From NCBI GenBank assembly GCA_029378245.1, contig JARKIF010000036.1:434001-498000 (forward strand): 64,000 bases of DNA, in the 5' to 3' direction. The position numbers and the translations under genes are program-made. The DNA comes from Roridomyces roridus. Its lineage: Eukaryota > Basidiomycota > Agaricomycetes > Agaricales > Mycenaceae. The first letter of the stretch is position 1. Every line of letters begins with the position of its first letter. Under the pieces are notes generated by a model. That model ran no database searches. It saw only the letters and a list, made by a program, of their open reading frames with translations, and was not told where the DNA came from. Of this stretch, positions 34,580 through 45,959 are shown in pieces.

Positions 34580-35121
34580 ATGTCGAACTTGACCTACTCG
34601 AACATGATCAACCACAGGATCTGCCAGCGTTGCAGTGATAAACAGGGAGGTTGCAGTCCCGTACACTAGTATCCTGTATGTTAACCTGCTACTCTCAGAT
34701 GAAATGCAAACCGGGGCCCAATCAAGGAGGTCCCTGCGCACGGTGCCTCAAGGACAGGCACACATGTGTGACGGCTCAGCTCCCAGTTGAGCCTGACATG
34801 ACCTTCGTAACGCACCACCAGCCTCCTCCAAGTAATCCTCCGAGGCCGAGGGACCCACCTCAACCTGCTAACCCATCTGTCTCGATGCCACGACCCAATC
34901 ACCGCCGCCCCTATGTGCCCACGCAACCACCAACGTATCCTGGACAGTACGGCAGCGGGTACTATTCCCAACCTGCCTCAAACCAGTACTATCAGATCCA
35001 GCCGGTGCCCGACCACTATTGGCGACATCCCGACTACTCTGCACAACTTCAGAATGGAAGCTCACTTCCTTACCCTCCACCCAGTCCTCCGAATCCGTAC
35101 CCTGGATCCAGCAACTATTGA
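34580..35121 (+). CDS. Small Zn(II)2Cys6 protein with Pro/Tyr-rich tail
   Basis: Exon 1 begins at 34580 (MSNLTYSNM) and carries CQRC. Exon 2 (34699-35121) continues MKCKPGPNQ, GGPCARC and LKDRHTC. Together they form the C-x2-C-x6-C / C-x2-C-x6-C zinc cluster of fungal transcription factors. The donor that keeps frame is GT at 34661. The cluster would be cleanest if the intron began a few codons earlier, so the border is uncertain. After the cluster come about 110 residues rich in Pro, Tyr, Gln and Asn with no further domain. It lacks the usual coiled coil and the large fungal-specific regulatory domain. It may be a DNA-binding regulator acting without its own regulatory domain. Confidence 0.7.
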
Positions 35122-35778
35122 TCCTTCCTCTTGCATCCTCTCATTGTGATTTGAACATTGTTTTTATCTCCTGTTTCCCTCATCTTTCCTATACGGGACT
35201 TTTGAAGCATATTGGACACTGTTTTTATACGTAATCCACTGTTTTTTCCCCACATGTATCTCGGACAAGTAGTTTGGACACTGTTTTTTGTACATTAGCC
35301 GCACCATCCTTCCCGTACATGATTCTGTACCTTTCAATTTACATAAAATATATTCATTTTTAATTTATGAACTGGGCTGAGGAGGCTAGTCGGCGCCGTG
35401 AAAGCTCCCTAGGTAATTCAATTGCATGTACCTAATGAACGTCCGACTCGCAGTGTGAAATGGAGCGAGTTGCAATCCAGCATCACGATGGAGAGAGGCG
35501 CAGGCCGTGCCGAGGCGATCTGGGACACGGCGGAGACAATTCCCAAGAAATGCGTGAGAGCGTCATGAGGAGAGGAATAGTTCGTTTCCCTTCTGTCCAG
35601 CTTGAGTGACCTGCGCTCACTCATGCCTTCACCAATACATACCTACCACTAGATACCCAATCTATCCTCGTAAGCTCATAATAATACACTATCTCTCGAT
35701 ATTTTCACGCCGAAGCCTTCTCGGTACTCAACCTCTCCTCACTCCCCTTCTCGTGCGCCTCAACATCATCTCTCCTGG
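35122..35778. other. Intergenic with short TTGGACACTGTTTTT repeats
   Basis: Three imperfect copies of a GGACACTGTTTTT motif lie at about 35213-35295, in the 3' flank of the Zn2Cys6 gene. No gene follows until the transporter relic. Confidence 0.5.
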
Positions 35779-36690
35779 TCACACCCTCCTCATCCTCAAT
35801 CCAGGCATCGTCCCGACCTCCACTTTCATCAAACGCACCGCGGTGCTTCTCAAAGTGCGATAATAGTCATAATGAGCACAAACGCGCACACGACGCCGAT
35901 GAGGATACCCTGCACCTTGGTGTAATCGGGCGTCAGCTGGACGTTGACGATTATCTTGAAGTTCTTGCCACCGGCTGTGAGAAGGGAGGGTTAGCTTGGA
36001 CGACGACAGGGAGGGGAGGGGAGGGAGGAAGACGACACTCACTGGCCTCAATCTGCGCCGCCGTCAACGAGATCATATTCCCAATTTGGACGCCACTTCG
36101 GGGAAGGTCGCACGGAACGCGGGGGTGAGAGCTCCGTCAAGTGGATGGGATTCATGGGAATCTCCATTATTATGGTGTATAGGTACGACCCAGCCCACTG
36201 ACGCCCCGAGCGACTGCGAATGTGAAGATGAAGGCAGGAAGAGAGATGGTAAGGTAAGGTACATGAGGCGAGCGCGTGTCTGATCACACTCGCGCTGTCA
36301 CCGGCCCGTAGCTACCGCTACAATGGATGTGAGAACGGAGGGAAGATGAGGGAGAGGAGACGATACTCACCACACCCAAAGCACCCTGCACACCAAACTG
36401 GATGCAGAACGCACCCGCCGCGAGGGCGCTGAAGCTGGAGGGGATGATCCAGAGCGGGATGAATCACCCGATGAGGGTTACGACGCTGTGGATGACAGTC
36501 AGCGAGGGAGTAGGGAGCGGGGGAGGGGGAGGACATGGGCAAAGAGAGTACCGTATACGTACATGATCATAATCCTCCGTCCAAGGAACTGCGAAGCGTA
36601 TCCGGCCACACCTCCACCAGCCATAGCACCCTAGTACGGAATTTGATATCAGTGCCTGGAGACGGAGACTGAAAACGGGAGAAGGAAAGC
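35779..36690 (-). pseudogene. JEN1-like MFS carboxylate transporter, decayed C-terminal half
   Basis: On the minus strand, blocks occur in family order: GAMAGGGVAGYASQFLGRR (about 36640-36580), LWIIPSSFSALAAGAFCIQF (about 36460-36390), HLTELSPP/AFRATFPEVASKLG (about 36140-36060), YTKVQGILIGVVCAFV, and a cytoplasmic tail with FEKHRGAFDESGGRDDA ending near 35779. These match fungal JEN1-like monocarboxylate/proton symporters of the plasma membrane. Lesions: TGA where the family has Trp before FIPLW, a frameshift after ELSPP, another after SKLG, and a short deletion before the tail. The N-terminal half is not recognisable upstream (36.7-36.95 kb). It is therefore not functional. Confidence 0.75.
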
Positions 36691-37949
36691 AATCAAAAGC
36701 AGCTAAGAACGGAGACAGATCTCCCACCCGTCTTCGGCGAGCCGAAGGAATTGAGGAGAAAGTTGAAGAAACTGAGGAGAAGTTGTGCCCATATGGGTGC
36801 GTGCCGCTACCCGGCTCTCCGTCCGCAGCACGGCCGCCGACAAGCCGACGTAGGCGTGAGACGTCGAGCGTGTGTACACGCGGAGCGCGAGAAGAAGTGG
36901 TGCCAAGGTACAGGTCCACACGGCGGCGAAGAATGCGAGATATTATGTGAACATCGAAGTAAACGTGAACCTAGTGCGATCGTAGTACAGGAGGTTAGCG
37001 CGGTGTGAGAGTATGGTACTGGATACTTAGGGCACAACATCCCACCTGTATGGACTTCGTCACTGACCCGACTGCCAGAAAACACATGTAGGGCTGGGCA
37101 CCGTACCGTAACGGATATGGGCGATATAGTGTGCAAAAAGTATTTCCCACATCTTGCCCATTTTCCGTGTAATTTAACATACAACTATCTGGTTTGCAAC
37201 TTTCATGCATACAACTTGAACTCAGGCAACTACAACTTGAACCCTAGGAAACTACAACTTGCAGCTCTCGGTTTGCATGTTCAAAAATGGGGAGTACAAC
37301 TTGGAATCTTGCATACGCAACTTGCCCCTGATGCAACTACAACTTCTAGTTATCAGGTTGCAGCTTGGTCCAGATCTCAACATCAAACTTGAGGAATAGT
37401 GGATACTAAGATAGATTTCCGCCCTCTGCTGCCTGTGGTCAAACGGAATATTCTCTGAGTGGCGATTATATTCTGATAAGTACAGGGGAGTTCAAAATAC
37501 AGAGAATATAGGGAGAATAAGTATACCGGTACTGGCCCTGCACTAGAATCCGCTGAGAAGGATCGAACAAAGCAGTGATCATACTTCATAACTGCCTATG
37601 GCCGCATACATGAGGTGCGGGTCGTTGTTTGACTCTCTGCCGGTGACCCGTGGTGAGCAATAGTAGCAGCCGGAGTTGAAATTCCTACCAAACCCGAGCT
37701 ATTCCTTGCATTTGAAGTTGATACGGCATCACCAATCACACGGAATGGAGGGACAAATAGCGAACATTCACTCGCCGTGGGAGAATGGATGGGCAGCAAA
37801 CTCCAATGGAACTCTCAATGGCGTTCTTTGCGTGATAGTACCCGACGGAAAAAACTGAACAATAATAAGTATTGAATAGCGTGAATTTGCATTTGCAGTT
37901 CATTTCCTAACTATGGGTCGTGATTCCGAACCGAGAATGCCTAGTGCCC

Positions 37950-38150
37950 ATGGTGCAAGACCCCTACGCTATCTACGAGTTGAGCCGCCAGAAGGCTATC
38001 AATCGCGGGTATTGGATCGGGGACCCCGGCAACGATCTTGCCACCGGGTCCCATCCTTTTTACGGAGAGGACACCGGCGAGCCCCTTCCTCCACTTGATG
38101 AACTCGCCAACGACCCGCTCGCAGGGGATCATACGGAGTCTGGTGGATGA
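37950..38150 (+). other. Open frame carried inside the hAT-like element
   Basis: A frame starting MVQDPYAIYELSRQ (Met at about 37950) runs to 38150 with balanced composition (about 66 residues, including GDPGNDLATG and DTGEPLPPLDEL). I do not recognise it. It may be a captured host-gene exon. Upstream, 37660-37860 also has a coherent open frame in the same orientation. Confidence 0.35.
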
Positions 38151-39121
38151 TGGTAATTGGGGTATAGATTTGTATTGCACCGCCGTGCTCATGGCCACCG
38201 AATACTTCACGGCCGGCCCTCAATCCGAATAGAAGAGTATCTAGTAATTCATTCGATGCATAGAGAGCAGTCTAGCTATTCAAGCTCTCTTTTCTGTGCC
38301 TCATACACTGCCGAGGCTCTCCGTCCCGCCAGCATCAGTACACCGGAATCATTCGGAGTCTCCGGAATCCCCTGGGAGCATGCTAGTACTGGGCCAACCA
38401 TACATATGCTAAGTCAGAAGTTGCAAGCCACCCAATTTAAGTTGTGACACTGAATGTCGGAGTTGCAAATCATCCAGAGGGAGGTTGTCTGCACACTTTT
38501 GATAGTTGTGCTTCTTCACTTCCCAGTTGTATTTCAACCAAGTTGCAGGAAGGCTAGTTGTCTTGCTGCAAATGGGAGTTGTTGTTCAGAAGTTGTAGTT
38601 GCAAACTTGTAAAACCCAAGTTGTAATTGAATTTTGAGCTGAAGTTGCAAAAACTTTTTGCACAATATATCTGCCATAAACGGACACGGCCGTAATTGAT
38701 ACGGCCGTATTGAGACACGGCCGTGACATTACGGCCCGTAGAATGGTAGCATCAATCACTCACGGTACGCTACGGTGCCGTATACGGCCGTATTTCCGTA
38801 ACACGGCTGTAAATTGATGGCCAATCATTTCTCATGAGAGTCCGAATTCCTGGATGATTGTGATCATCGGCATTGGATCTTATGATATGAAGTACCTCTC
38901 CCATGCATACCCATCCTTCTTCGGGCAGAATTTGGGCGGGGCACGTCCGCCGCCGCCGGCTTTGAAGGTTGATGGCGCGTTTGATGCATTGATGTGGCTA
39001 CCGTAAACATCGACAATACCCGCGGCAGCCGCCAGCTGCCGCCTCATCCAAAGGGATGGTGTTTCCGCAGTTGTACAAGTTCCCACATGGCTTGGTGAGA
39101 CAATCCTGACACAAATCACCC

Positions 39122-39378
39122 GCGATACTGTACCATTTCGATCAATTCGAATGGTCACAAGTCACAGCCGATTTTTCATACGTAAATTTCCGTATGTCAC
39201 AGGGTCACAGACAAAATTTTCGGTCTGCCGAGGCTTTCCGCAGCTTGCCGAGGCCTGCCGGCGGATCAAATTCCCTTTTCTGGACGTGCCGGCCGTCGGC
39301 TACGAATGGTTCCATTCGTATGGAAAGTCACACGTCAAAGTGCCATCCGAATTGATCGAAATGGTACAGTACCAGTGT
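39122..39378. repeat. Foldback nested in the hAT-like element
   Basis: GTACCATTTCGATCAATTCG near 39128 is the complement of CGAATTGATCGAAATGGTAC near 39347. About 200 bp lie between them. The pair is not explained by the outer element. Confidence 0.6.
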
Positions 39379-40119
39379 TTAGAGGACATTGCCGAGCATT
39401 TCCGTATTACGGCCGTAGCGGCCGTGTTTTTACGGGAAATACGGCACACGGCCATGTTGGACACGGGCCGTGTCAAGACCACTACCAGGGGCCACGGCAC
39501 GGCACCGTATCCATATTCAGTAGGGTACGGTTACGGTGTCCAGCCCTAAACACATGGCGGAGCGAATCCTCCACAAACTTCTGCAGCTCGTAGTTGCGGG
39601 GATATCCAAACGGTTTGATGATGCATTGAACTGTGCGTAAGGACGCGGTTCCCAGGCACTCGGCGAGTTGCGATAGCAGGCGCAGGCTCGGGGCATCCGC
39701 ATGGATTTGCAGGTAGAGAGTGAGATTTTGAAGGCGCGTCGGCATGCCAGAGAGAAGGGATATGAGTGCGGGAGAGACCGAAATCTCCCTGGTATCCTGG
39801 TCGCAATAAACGACATGGTCCAGTGCGAGATTGACGAGGTTGACGTTGGTGGTGAAATCCAGGGTCGAAATCTCATCTGGGGAAGATGAGTTGAAAAGGA
39901 AACGCACTCCGAAACACGAAAACTAGCCTATATTCGACTCGTGGAGTTGAAGAAGATGCAGACTGTGTAGCTCGGGACCCAAATGGCGCAGGTAGTTGCG
40001 GATTAGAGGGCCGCATACAGACACGGCATGCCAACCCAGCGTCAATTTCCGCGTCCGCACCGCGAACAGGAAGCGCTCGTCCAGGAGAGTGGGATAGAAA
40101 AACACCATCAGCAACGACC

Positions 40120-40800
40120 GGGTATATACAGAAAACGAAAACGAAAACGATATACATACCTATCGGTAAGGGACTGCCGCCGAACGCCGTTGATGGTCAA
40201 AGTAACAGTCACATTCAATTGCCAAGGGGAAGGCATGATGGCGCATCAATTACGATTCACCGCCATCAACACTGTCAAGATAATTCACCGTGCGCCTCTC
40301 TGTCCTTGAAATACACATTTAATTGGCAAATTCATCCTGGGATATCTTCCGGGGCTTAGTGAACTGTCCCTGGGCATCATCCAGGCATTCAGCACTGAGT
40401 TTTAAATCAGATACCACAACATACGGCGCAATACCCCAAGCTCTCGTCATCAGTGCCGACGGCCATAAAACGAGAATGATCGAAGGCTGAGGCTGCCTAT
40501 TATAGCGCGCACAAGAACTTCAGGCATCCAAGAGCTTCTCCCGGCAATCAATGGGATTGAAGATGTATATTGAGCTATCATGGCATAGGATACAGGGAGG
40601 GGTACCGGTAGGCAGAAAGCACCAGTAGTGGGACAGTGACACGGACGCGCGTCGCGAGGAGCAAGTGACGGGCATGAGCTAAGCGTCGGGAACCCAGCCT
40701 TTCGGTACCGAGACGTAAGCGAAGCGTGACCGGAACACGGGGCAGCCATGTGATGCGGCCGATCGTTGCCGATTTTCGTTTTCGCTTTTCGTTTATACCG
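40120..40800. mobile_element. MITE, 681 bp, 9-bp target duplication
   Basis: Flanking direct repeats GCAACGACC (40111-40119 and 40801-40809) are present once in the sister gene A1 (near 2029). The ends are inverted and A/C-rich: GGTATATACAGAAAACGAAAA on the left, GGTATAAACGAAAAGCGAAA as the complement on the right. A 9-bp duplication fits Mutator-like elements, although 8 bp (hAT) cannot be excluded because of the end base. No coding sequence. Confidence 0.85.
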
Positions 40801-41539
40801 GCAACGACCTGAGATGGAAGTTGGAAATCGCCAGATCGTGGCTGTTGTCTGAGTCGACGTTGTCGCAGGATAATTCACCGAAAGAGAGGTGCTGGAGACA
40901 CCGTTGTTGGGTCACGGATGAAAGAAAGCTGGTGTACGATTGAAAATGTGCGACCGTGAGCTCTAGGCGTGTGAGGGACGGGAGAGCGGGCAAGTTGTCT
41001 GCGGTCACGCCAACCAAGCTGAGTGTGCTTAGTTGAGTGAAACTGCCCAGGACGGCGATGAGTGCCTCGACACGCTTGACTTTGAATATTGACAAGTGGC
41101 GGAGAGTGGAGGCTAGCGTGTTTTTTGGATCTGCCAGCAGTTGTGCTAGTTCTAACGCTGAAGCATCAGTTCTCAGGAGAATACGCAATTCGCTCCTGGA
41201 AAAATGAAGCCACCCATGGCAGACCAGACTGCACTGCAGCCAGTCTGGATTGCTGTCAAGGTTTTCGATGATGCGACCAAAGATTTCGGGTGCGAGGCGA
41301 GGTGGAGAGGCAGTCGACATCTGTTTCACAAGGATTAGCGTGATATTCTGTCTACGAGCGAAGGCAGCTCCACTTGAGGGGTGGTTACAACGTGGTTTGT
41401 GGAAGAGAAAGGTCAATCACATGATCCAACCCGAAACGGTAATGAGACAAATCCCTACTGGCCGGCCAAACAGCCGCAATGCCGCTCATCCATCCAGTCA
41501 CGGCCCCTGCCTCCCCTGGCCTCGCAGAGTCGCACCCCC

Positions 41540-43690
41540 GAATCACGCTTGATACAGCACCCTATCTCGGTCTGTAGCAAGCCAGAGCCACACCGGCTCC
41601 GCGTAAAGTAACGCCAAGGCCTCCTTCTTTCCGCTCCCGCACCCGCGCCCCGAAACGACCCTTCGCAATGAATCTCCCACCACGATCCCCTGACCCGGCC
41701 TCATGCCCCAACCCGCCCCATCACGCGACGCGTACCAACGCGGACTGAGGGCGCCAGGACTCGGCGAAGGTAGCACGTAAAGCTCGAGGAGACGCCGCCG
41801 CCGATCCGTCAGCGCGTATGTGGCATCGAACGAATCCAGATCTCTCGAGCCACGATCTCTTCGTCCACGCGCAGCCCCTTCCCAGCCTCGAGGCTCCCTC
41901 GCGCTGAAAGATGTCCACTTCGTCCCCTTCCCCATCCGCGCAACGCGGAGCTTGCACTGGACCATGGCCGCAGGGGAAGGGCCGGGCCGAGGAGAGCGCG
42001 ATGGATGCAGCAGACGAAACCTATGACCAAGGAGGCACCCAAACGCAGCGGGACCCGCCGCTGCCACATTAAGGGCTCGTCCTCGGTCGACGGCGACTCC
42101 AGCACAAAGCGTCGTACTACGGCATTGACAACGGCTCTCGCAGACGCAGATGTCGGGATTGGCAGGGGGGAAGGCTCAGGACGTCCGCGCAACAATCGCA
42201 CTGGAGGGATCAGGCACGGGTGTGGAAGACGGACGTGGTCGATGCTGAGCACGCCGAGCTTGCGCAGGAGAGGACGTGGTGCTGCAGCGTCGACACTGTC
42301 CTCGTTGTGAGCATCTGCGAGAGGGTTCTGATAACGTAGTGGAAAGTCCTTGTAGTCGTCCAGTGTAATGAATCGGAGACTCTGGGGAGTATGTGCGAGG
42401 GAACGCGCGGTAGTCGAAGAAGGCAGGTCGAAGCACGGGTCGGGCTGGACTGAGTCCTTTGGAAGACAAAAAAGCACCCGCTGGAGGCAGGTCAGTGATA
42501 CCTCGCGGTAAGAGGCGGAAAGACTGACCTAGAGTTGTACGCAAGGGGAACGACGAGTATGCTCGAGGTCATCGCTCATAAGATGGTGTTGCCGATTTCG
42601 TCAATGAAGCGTTAGTCTAGCAGAAATGAGCCAGTGAGGATCGAAAAGAATTGGTACCAAACGTACCGGTATCGAGCAGTGTATCACCCATCACATCTTC
42701 ATCCCAGTACGGGGGCTCTGCAGATGGAATATGACGAGCTTGTGAAGCAGAAGATGTGGCGCTGTGCAGTCTCTGACTCGGATGACAAGGACATCAGCCA
42801 GAGCTCCATCATCGCTGCTCGCTGCGAGGAGCTCTGAGCGTCCGGGTAGAGCCTTTTGACGACGGCATTGTCAAGGAGGGCGTCCAGGAAGCGGCCACCG
42901 AGCGTCAGACATGCTGAGGGCGTGCAGCAGGCTGCCACCGAGCGTGGGGAGACATGCTGAGGAAACGTCAGCAAAATCGTCCCAATGAATGACTTGGGGT
43001 GGTATGAGTAAGAATCCAGACGGAGATACTCCCGACGCACGGTATTGCTTTCCCCAGACCATTCCCATCGACCTGCAGACACACCTCCCGGCGGGATCTA
43101 AGCTTCGGGAGCGTGCCCTTGCGATGCCTCTTGCTCGCCTCACGGGAACGGTGACGGAGGGTACAGGTCCGTCAGCCTCCGTGAGCCACGTTTTCAGGAA
43201 GGCGATGGCCAACGCGACGAGGCTCCAGGTCGGGGTTAGTTACGTCTGGAGCGAGGGAAGACGCCATGAGGTGAATGAGTTGCTGGCATCCTCGACAGAC
43301 CGTGGGCTGCAGGAGGTCATCAGAGCCAGAAAACGAGGAAGGCATAGAGTACACACTTGGAACAACTTGCGCTTGTATCGACCACCCACGACCCCGCTCT
43401 CAGCGAGGGTTCTTCTCTACCGGGTGTCCTTTCGACAAATGAGACGAGTCGAAAGTCGCCGAGAGAATGAGACACACCTGTGGCAGAGATTCCAAATGGA
43501 GGCAGGCGGGTTTCCCTGCGGATGACGATGATCGCTTCTTGAATGGGTAACGCGTGTCGTGGACGAGGCATTGAAGTCTCTCCGAGGTTAGATAGAGCTC
43601 AGACCCGAAGCAGGATCCCCGAGAGTCGTCAATTGTCGTGCCCGTGAGCCCGATGGACAGATGGCGGAGATCCCGAGTGTACACGCTCAT
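41540..43690 (-). pseudogene. Region X2: degraded F-box/LRR-like gene
   Basis: Minus-strand frames contain leucine-rich pieces in order: DLRHLSIGLTGTTIDDS and a following HDTRYPFKK (about 43660-43540); a middle part at about 43210-42870; then SLRFITLDDYKDFPLRYQNP and LLRKLGVLSIDHVRLP (about 42390-42230). The pieces lie in different frames, and I could not restore one gene by splicing. The order resembles X1 at 2.7-5.06 kb, and both occupy the same place between an A and a B F-box gene. An unusual LRR/F-box gene with many introns remains possible. Confidence 0.4.
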
Positions 43691-43930
43691 CGCAGTGCGG
43701 TTTTCCAGCGGAGACTAATAGGCAGAACTCGGAGAGGCGCTGGTGGGAGTCGGGACATGGGTGCCATTCTCCAGGCTGTTTGGTCTTTGTTTGTCTCAGG
43801 AGTCCGGATCAATCCTTCCTCTTCACCAACCACAATGTCTGAGATCTGAGGGCCCGTTTTGACCCCAGCCGGTCTACCTTCTGTAAAAGCTCGGCTTTTC
43901 TCCAATTTCTCCTATATCAATGAATCCCAA

Positions 43931-45134
43931 ATGAATCCGCAGATGTCCGACTCCGTGTCGTTCGATTCAGACGCCGCTGCCTCACCCCGTCAGCCACTCG
44001 AATTGTGCGACCTGGTCACCGAAAACCTCGACCTCAATGAGAAGTCGAACTTGCTGCGCTGCAGCCTGGTCTGCCGAGTATGGCTTCCTCTTGCTCGAGG
44101 CCATCTCCGTATTGTCCTCTACACGGCGACCTCAGTCAACCGTCTGCAGCGCTCGTTGGCATACCATTCAAACACGCTGTTCTCCATCATCCGTCATTTG
44201 GAGCTTTCATATGTCGACACGCTTCTCCCCTCCCTGGATTCCTTCACCCGACTACATTCGCTTATTTTGACGTACATGGAGGCCACCAAGTTGCCCGCGC
44301 TGCCGTCCTTGAGACACCTGGAACTAGATACTGTTCATTTCGATTCGTACCCAACCTTTCTTCGATTCATATCCGGATTGCCGCAACTCGAAACTCTGGT
44401 GCTCGGCCCAGTATCATGGGACGACGATGGCCCGGGATGCGCGCTCCCTGTCCTCCGTCTCAAACGCGTAGAGATGAAGTTTCGGGCAACTGGTTTCGAT
44501 CATCGCTTTCTGTCCGCTCTGCGCACAAGAACATTGCGACTGAATCGGGGCCCTCTTCACTCATCCCTTGACTTAGTCGCCAGATACCTGCGCGATTTGG
44601 GACCTGAGTTGGAAACCCTGCACTTCGATGGTGAATTGCTCGGCAAGTATACCTGTTTTCAGTCTTTCCGTGGAACTGACCTGGGGCTCAGCAGACATTG
44701 CGTCAAACCTGGATTTCAGTGCCAACGTGAACCTCCGACAGCTCTTTATCCCCCGTGCTGTCTACTTTAAGGAGGATATCGGAAATATTTCGGTTTCTCC
44801 GATGTTACCTGCCTTGCTGTCCAACATCGCGAGGCATACGCGTCTTCAAACTCTGCATCTTCAATATATGGTGTCGAGAATGAGACTCAACACAGCCCGC
44901 TGGCTCCCGCCGTCACGACTGACGGAGTTGCTTCGAACGGACCAGTTCGCCTCCCTGCGCACGATACGCTTCACCTGCCCCCCTTATATGTACTTGTGCG
45001 GCACTCGATCAAACCCATACTCCAGGCCTCGTTCTCGGACAATCGTGTCATATACGACTTTTGAAACGTTGCCCGATTCCGCGTTCAAAAATGATGTGTC
45101 TTTTCTTTGCAATTTTCGCTACGCATTGGCCTGA
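43931..45134 (+). CDS. F-box/LRR protein B3, C-terminus frameshifted
   Basis: Exons 43931-44642 and 44695-45134 flank a 52-bp GC-AG intron (GCAAGT ... CAGCAG, phase 1). The first about 330 residues follow B2 closely, with F-box at residues about 20-65. After RTIRF the frame differs: between 44965 and 45015 the sequence is 2 bases out of phase relative to B2. The family ending (ASFSDNRVIYDF) is present in another frame ending at 45063, while the used frame runs on to 45134 (383 residues). The protein may still fold, since the change affects only the last 15-40 residues. Confidence 0.75.
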
Positions 45135-45959
45135 CTTTCTTGGATTTAATCGAAAGCTGTCGTGACTCGTCTTTCACTCCGCTTGGAATTCGGTTGGCCG
45201 TTTTCGACGTGAAACTCCCTGCACCGAATGCTCTTTTGTCCTTGAATGTAGAATGGAACTCACAAAATGATCCAATATGTTGATGTGCCTGAAACGTGTG
45301 CGGGAAGATAAACAGCCGGCGAGTCTCTCAGGTGTGTAATTGCGTTCGATTTACCATATTCTGAACAAGTGGCAAGTTTTGCAGGCAGAATTTCATGCCC
45401 AGCTTCGCAGAACTAGTACAGCACCGTTCGCCCTCGGTCCGATACCTTCCCGCCTCGATTCAGACAGAGGCCGTCCACCAATATACTTGCAATTCATGTT
45501 CAAGAACCAGGAATGGGGCGTATGAATGAATTAGGCCACTGTTTTCACGAATGGCTCACCCGACTGACAAGGGCTCCGTTATTCGAATGCGTTATTCGAG
45601 TGCGTTGTCACTTGTGCTTGCGCATTCCTCGCCGAGCATCTTCACAAGAAGGTAGAACATCAGCAACTACTCAAATTTGACTCCGATTGCAATGGATTCG
45701 GGAGTCATTACCGGAACGAGCCCCATTTTATTCAACGTTTCACCTGATTTCCTCCCAACGATAGAGTCGGATAGAGCCAGCTGCCAGACAATATCCAAGT
45801 TTCCGGGTCTTTTCTGGCAGTGGCTCAAATTTCAGAAATGTTGTCGAAAGACGAGTGAAACCTTGGCATTGGCAAGTACTTAGCGAGAGACAGAACTTTG
45901 ATCCGGCACGGTCAATTCGCATCAGCCATTGATCCGTGGACCACTTGTCACAAACCACC
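45135..45959. other. Intergenic
   Basis: 3' flank of B3 and promoter of the next F-box gene. No gene supported. Confidence 0.5.

Larger units (their letters stand above)
37089..39548. mobile_element. hAT-like element, 2460 bp, non-autonomous
   Basis: Ends: TAGGGCTGGGCACCGTA at 37089 and the complement of TAGGGCTGGACACCGTA ending at 39548. The 8-bp target duplication AACACATG is at 37081-37088 and 39549-39556. Both features are classic for hAT. No transposase frame is present. Inside are AACTTG/CAAGTT-rich arms (37150-37390 and 38400-38660, inverted to each other), ACGGCCGT-rich blocks (38680-38815, 39400-39480), a nested foldback at 39125-39375, and an unexplained open frame at 37950-38150. 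Confidence 0.88.
36960..41320 (-). pseudogene. F-box/LRR protein A2, interrupted by two transposons
   Basis: This copy starts at 41320 (MSTASPPRLAPEIFGRIIENL) and, unlike A1, has an open F-box (residues about 5-50, LQCSLVCHGWLHFS) and leucine-rich part. A 681-bp MITE (40120-40800) lies in exon 1, and a 2460-bp hAT-like element (37089-39548) lies in the last exon before FSGSRVSDEV. A1 shows both sites empty. The intron at about 39930-39880 has a GC donor variant (GCTAGT), where A1 has GCGAGT. The gene cannot make a normal product unless both elements are excised or spliced out. Confidence 0.85.
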
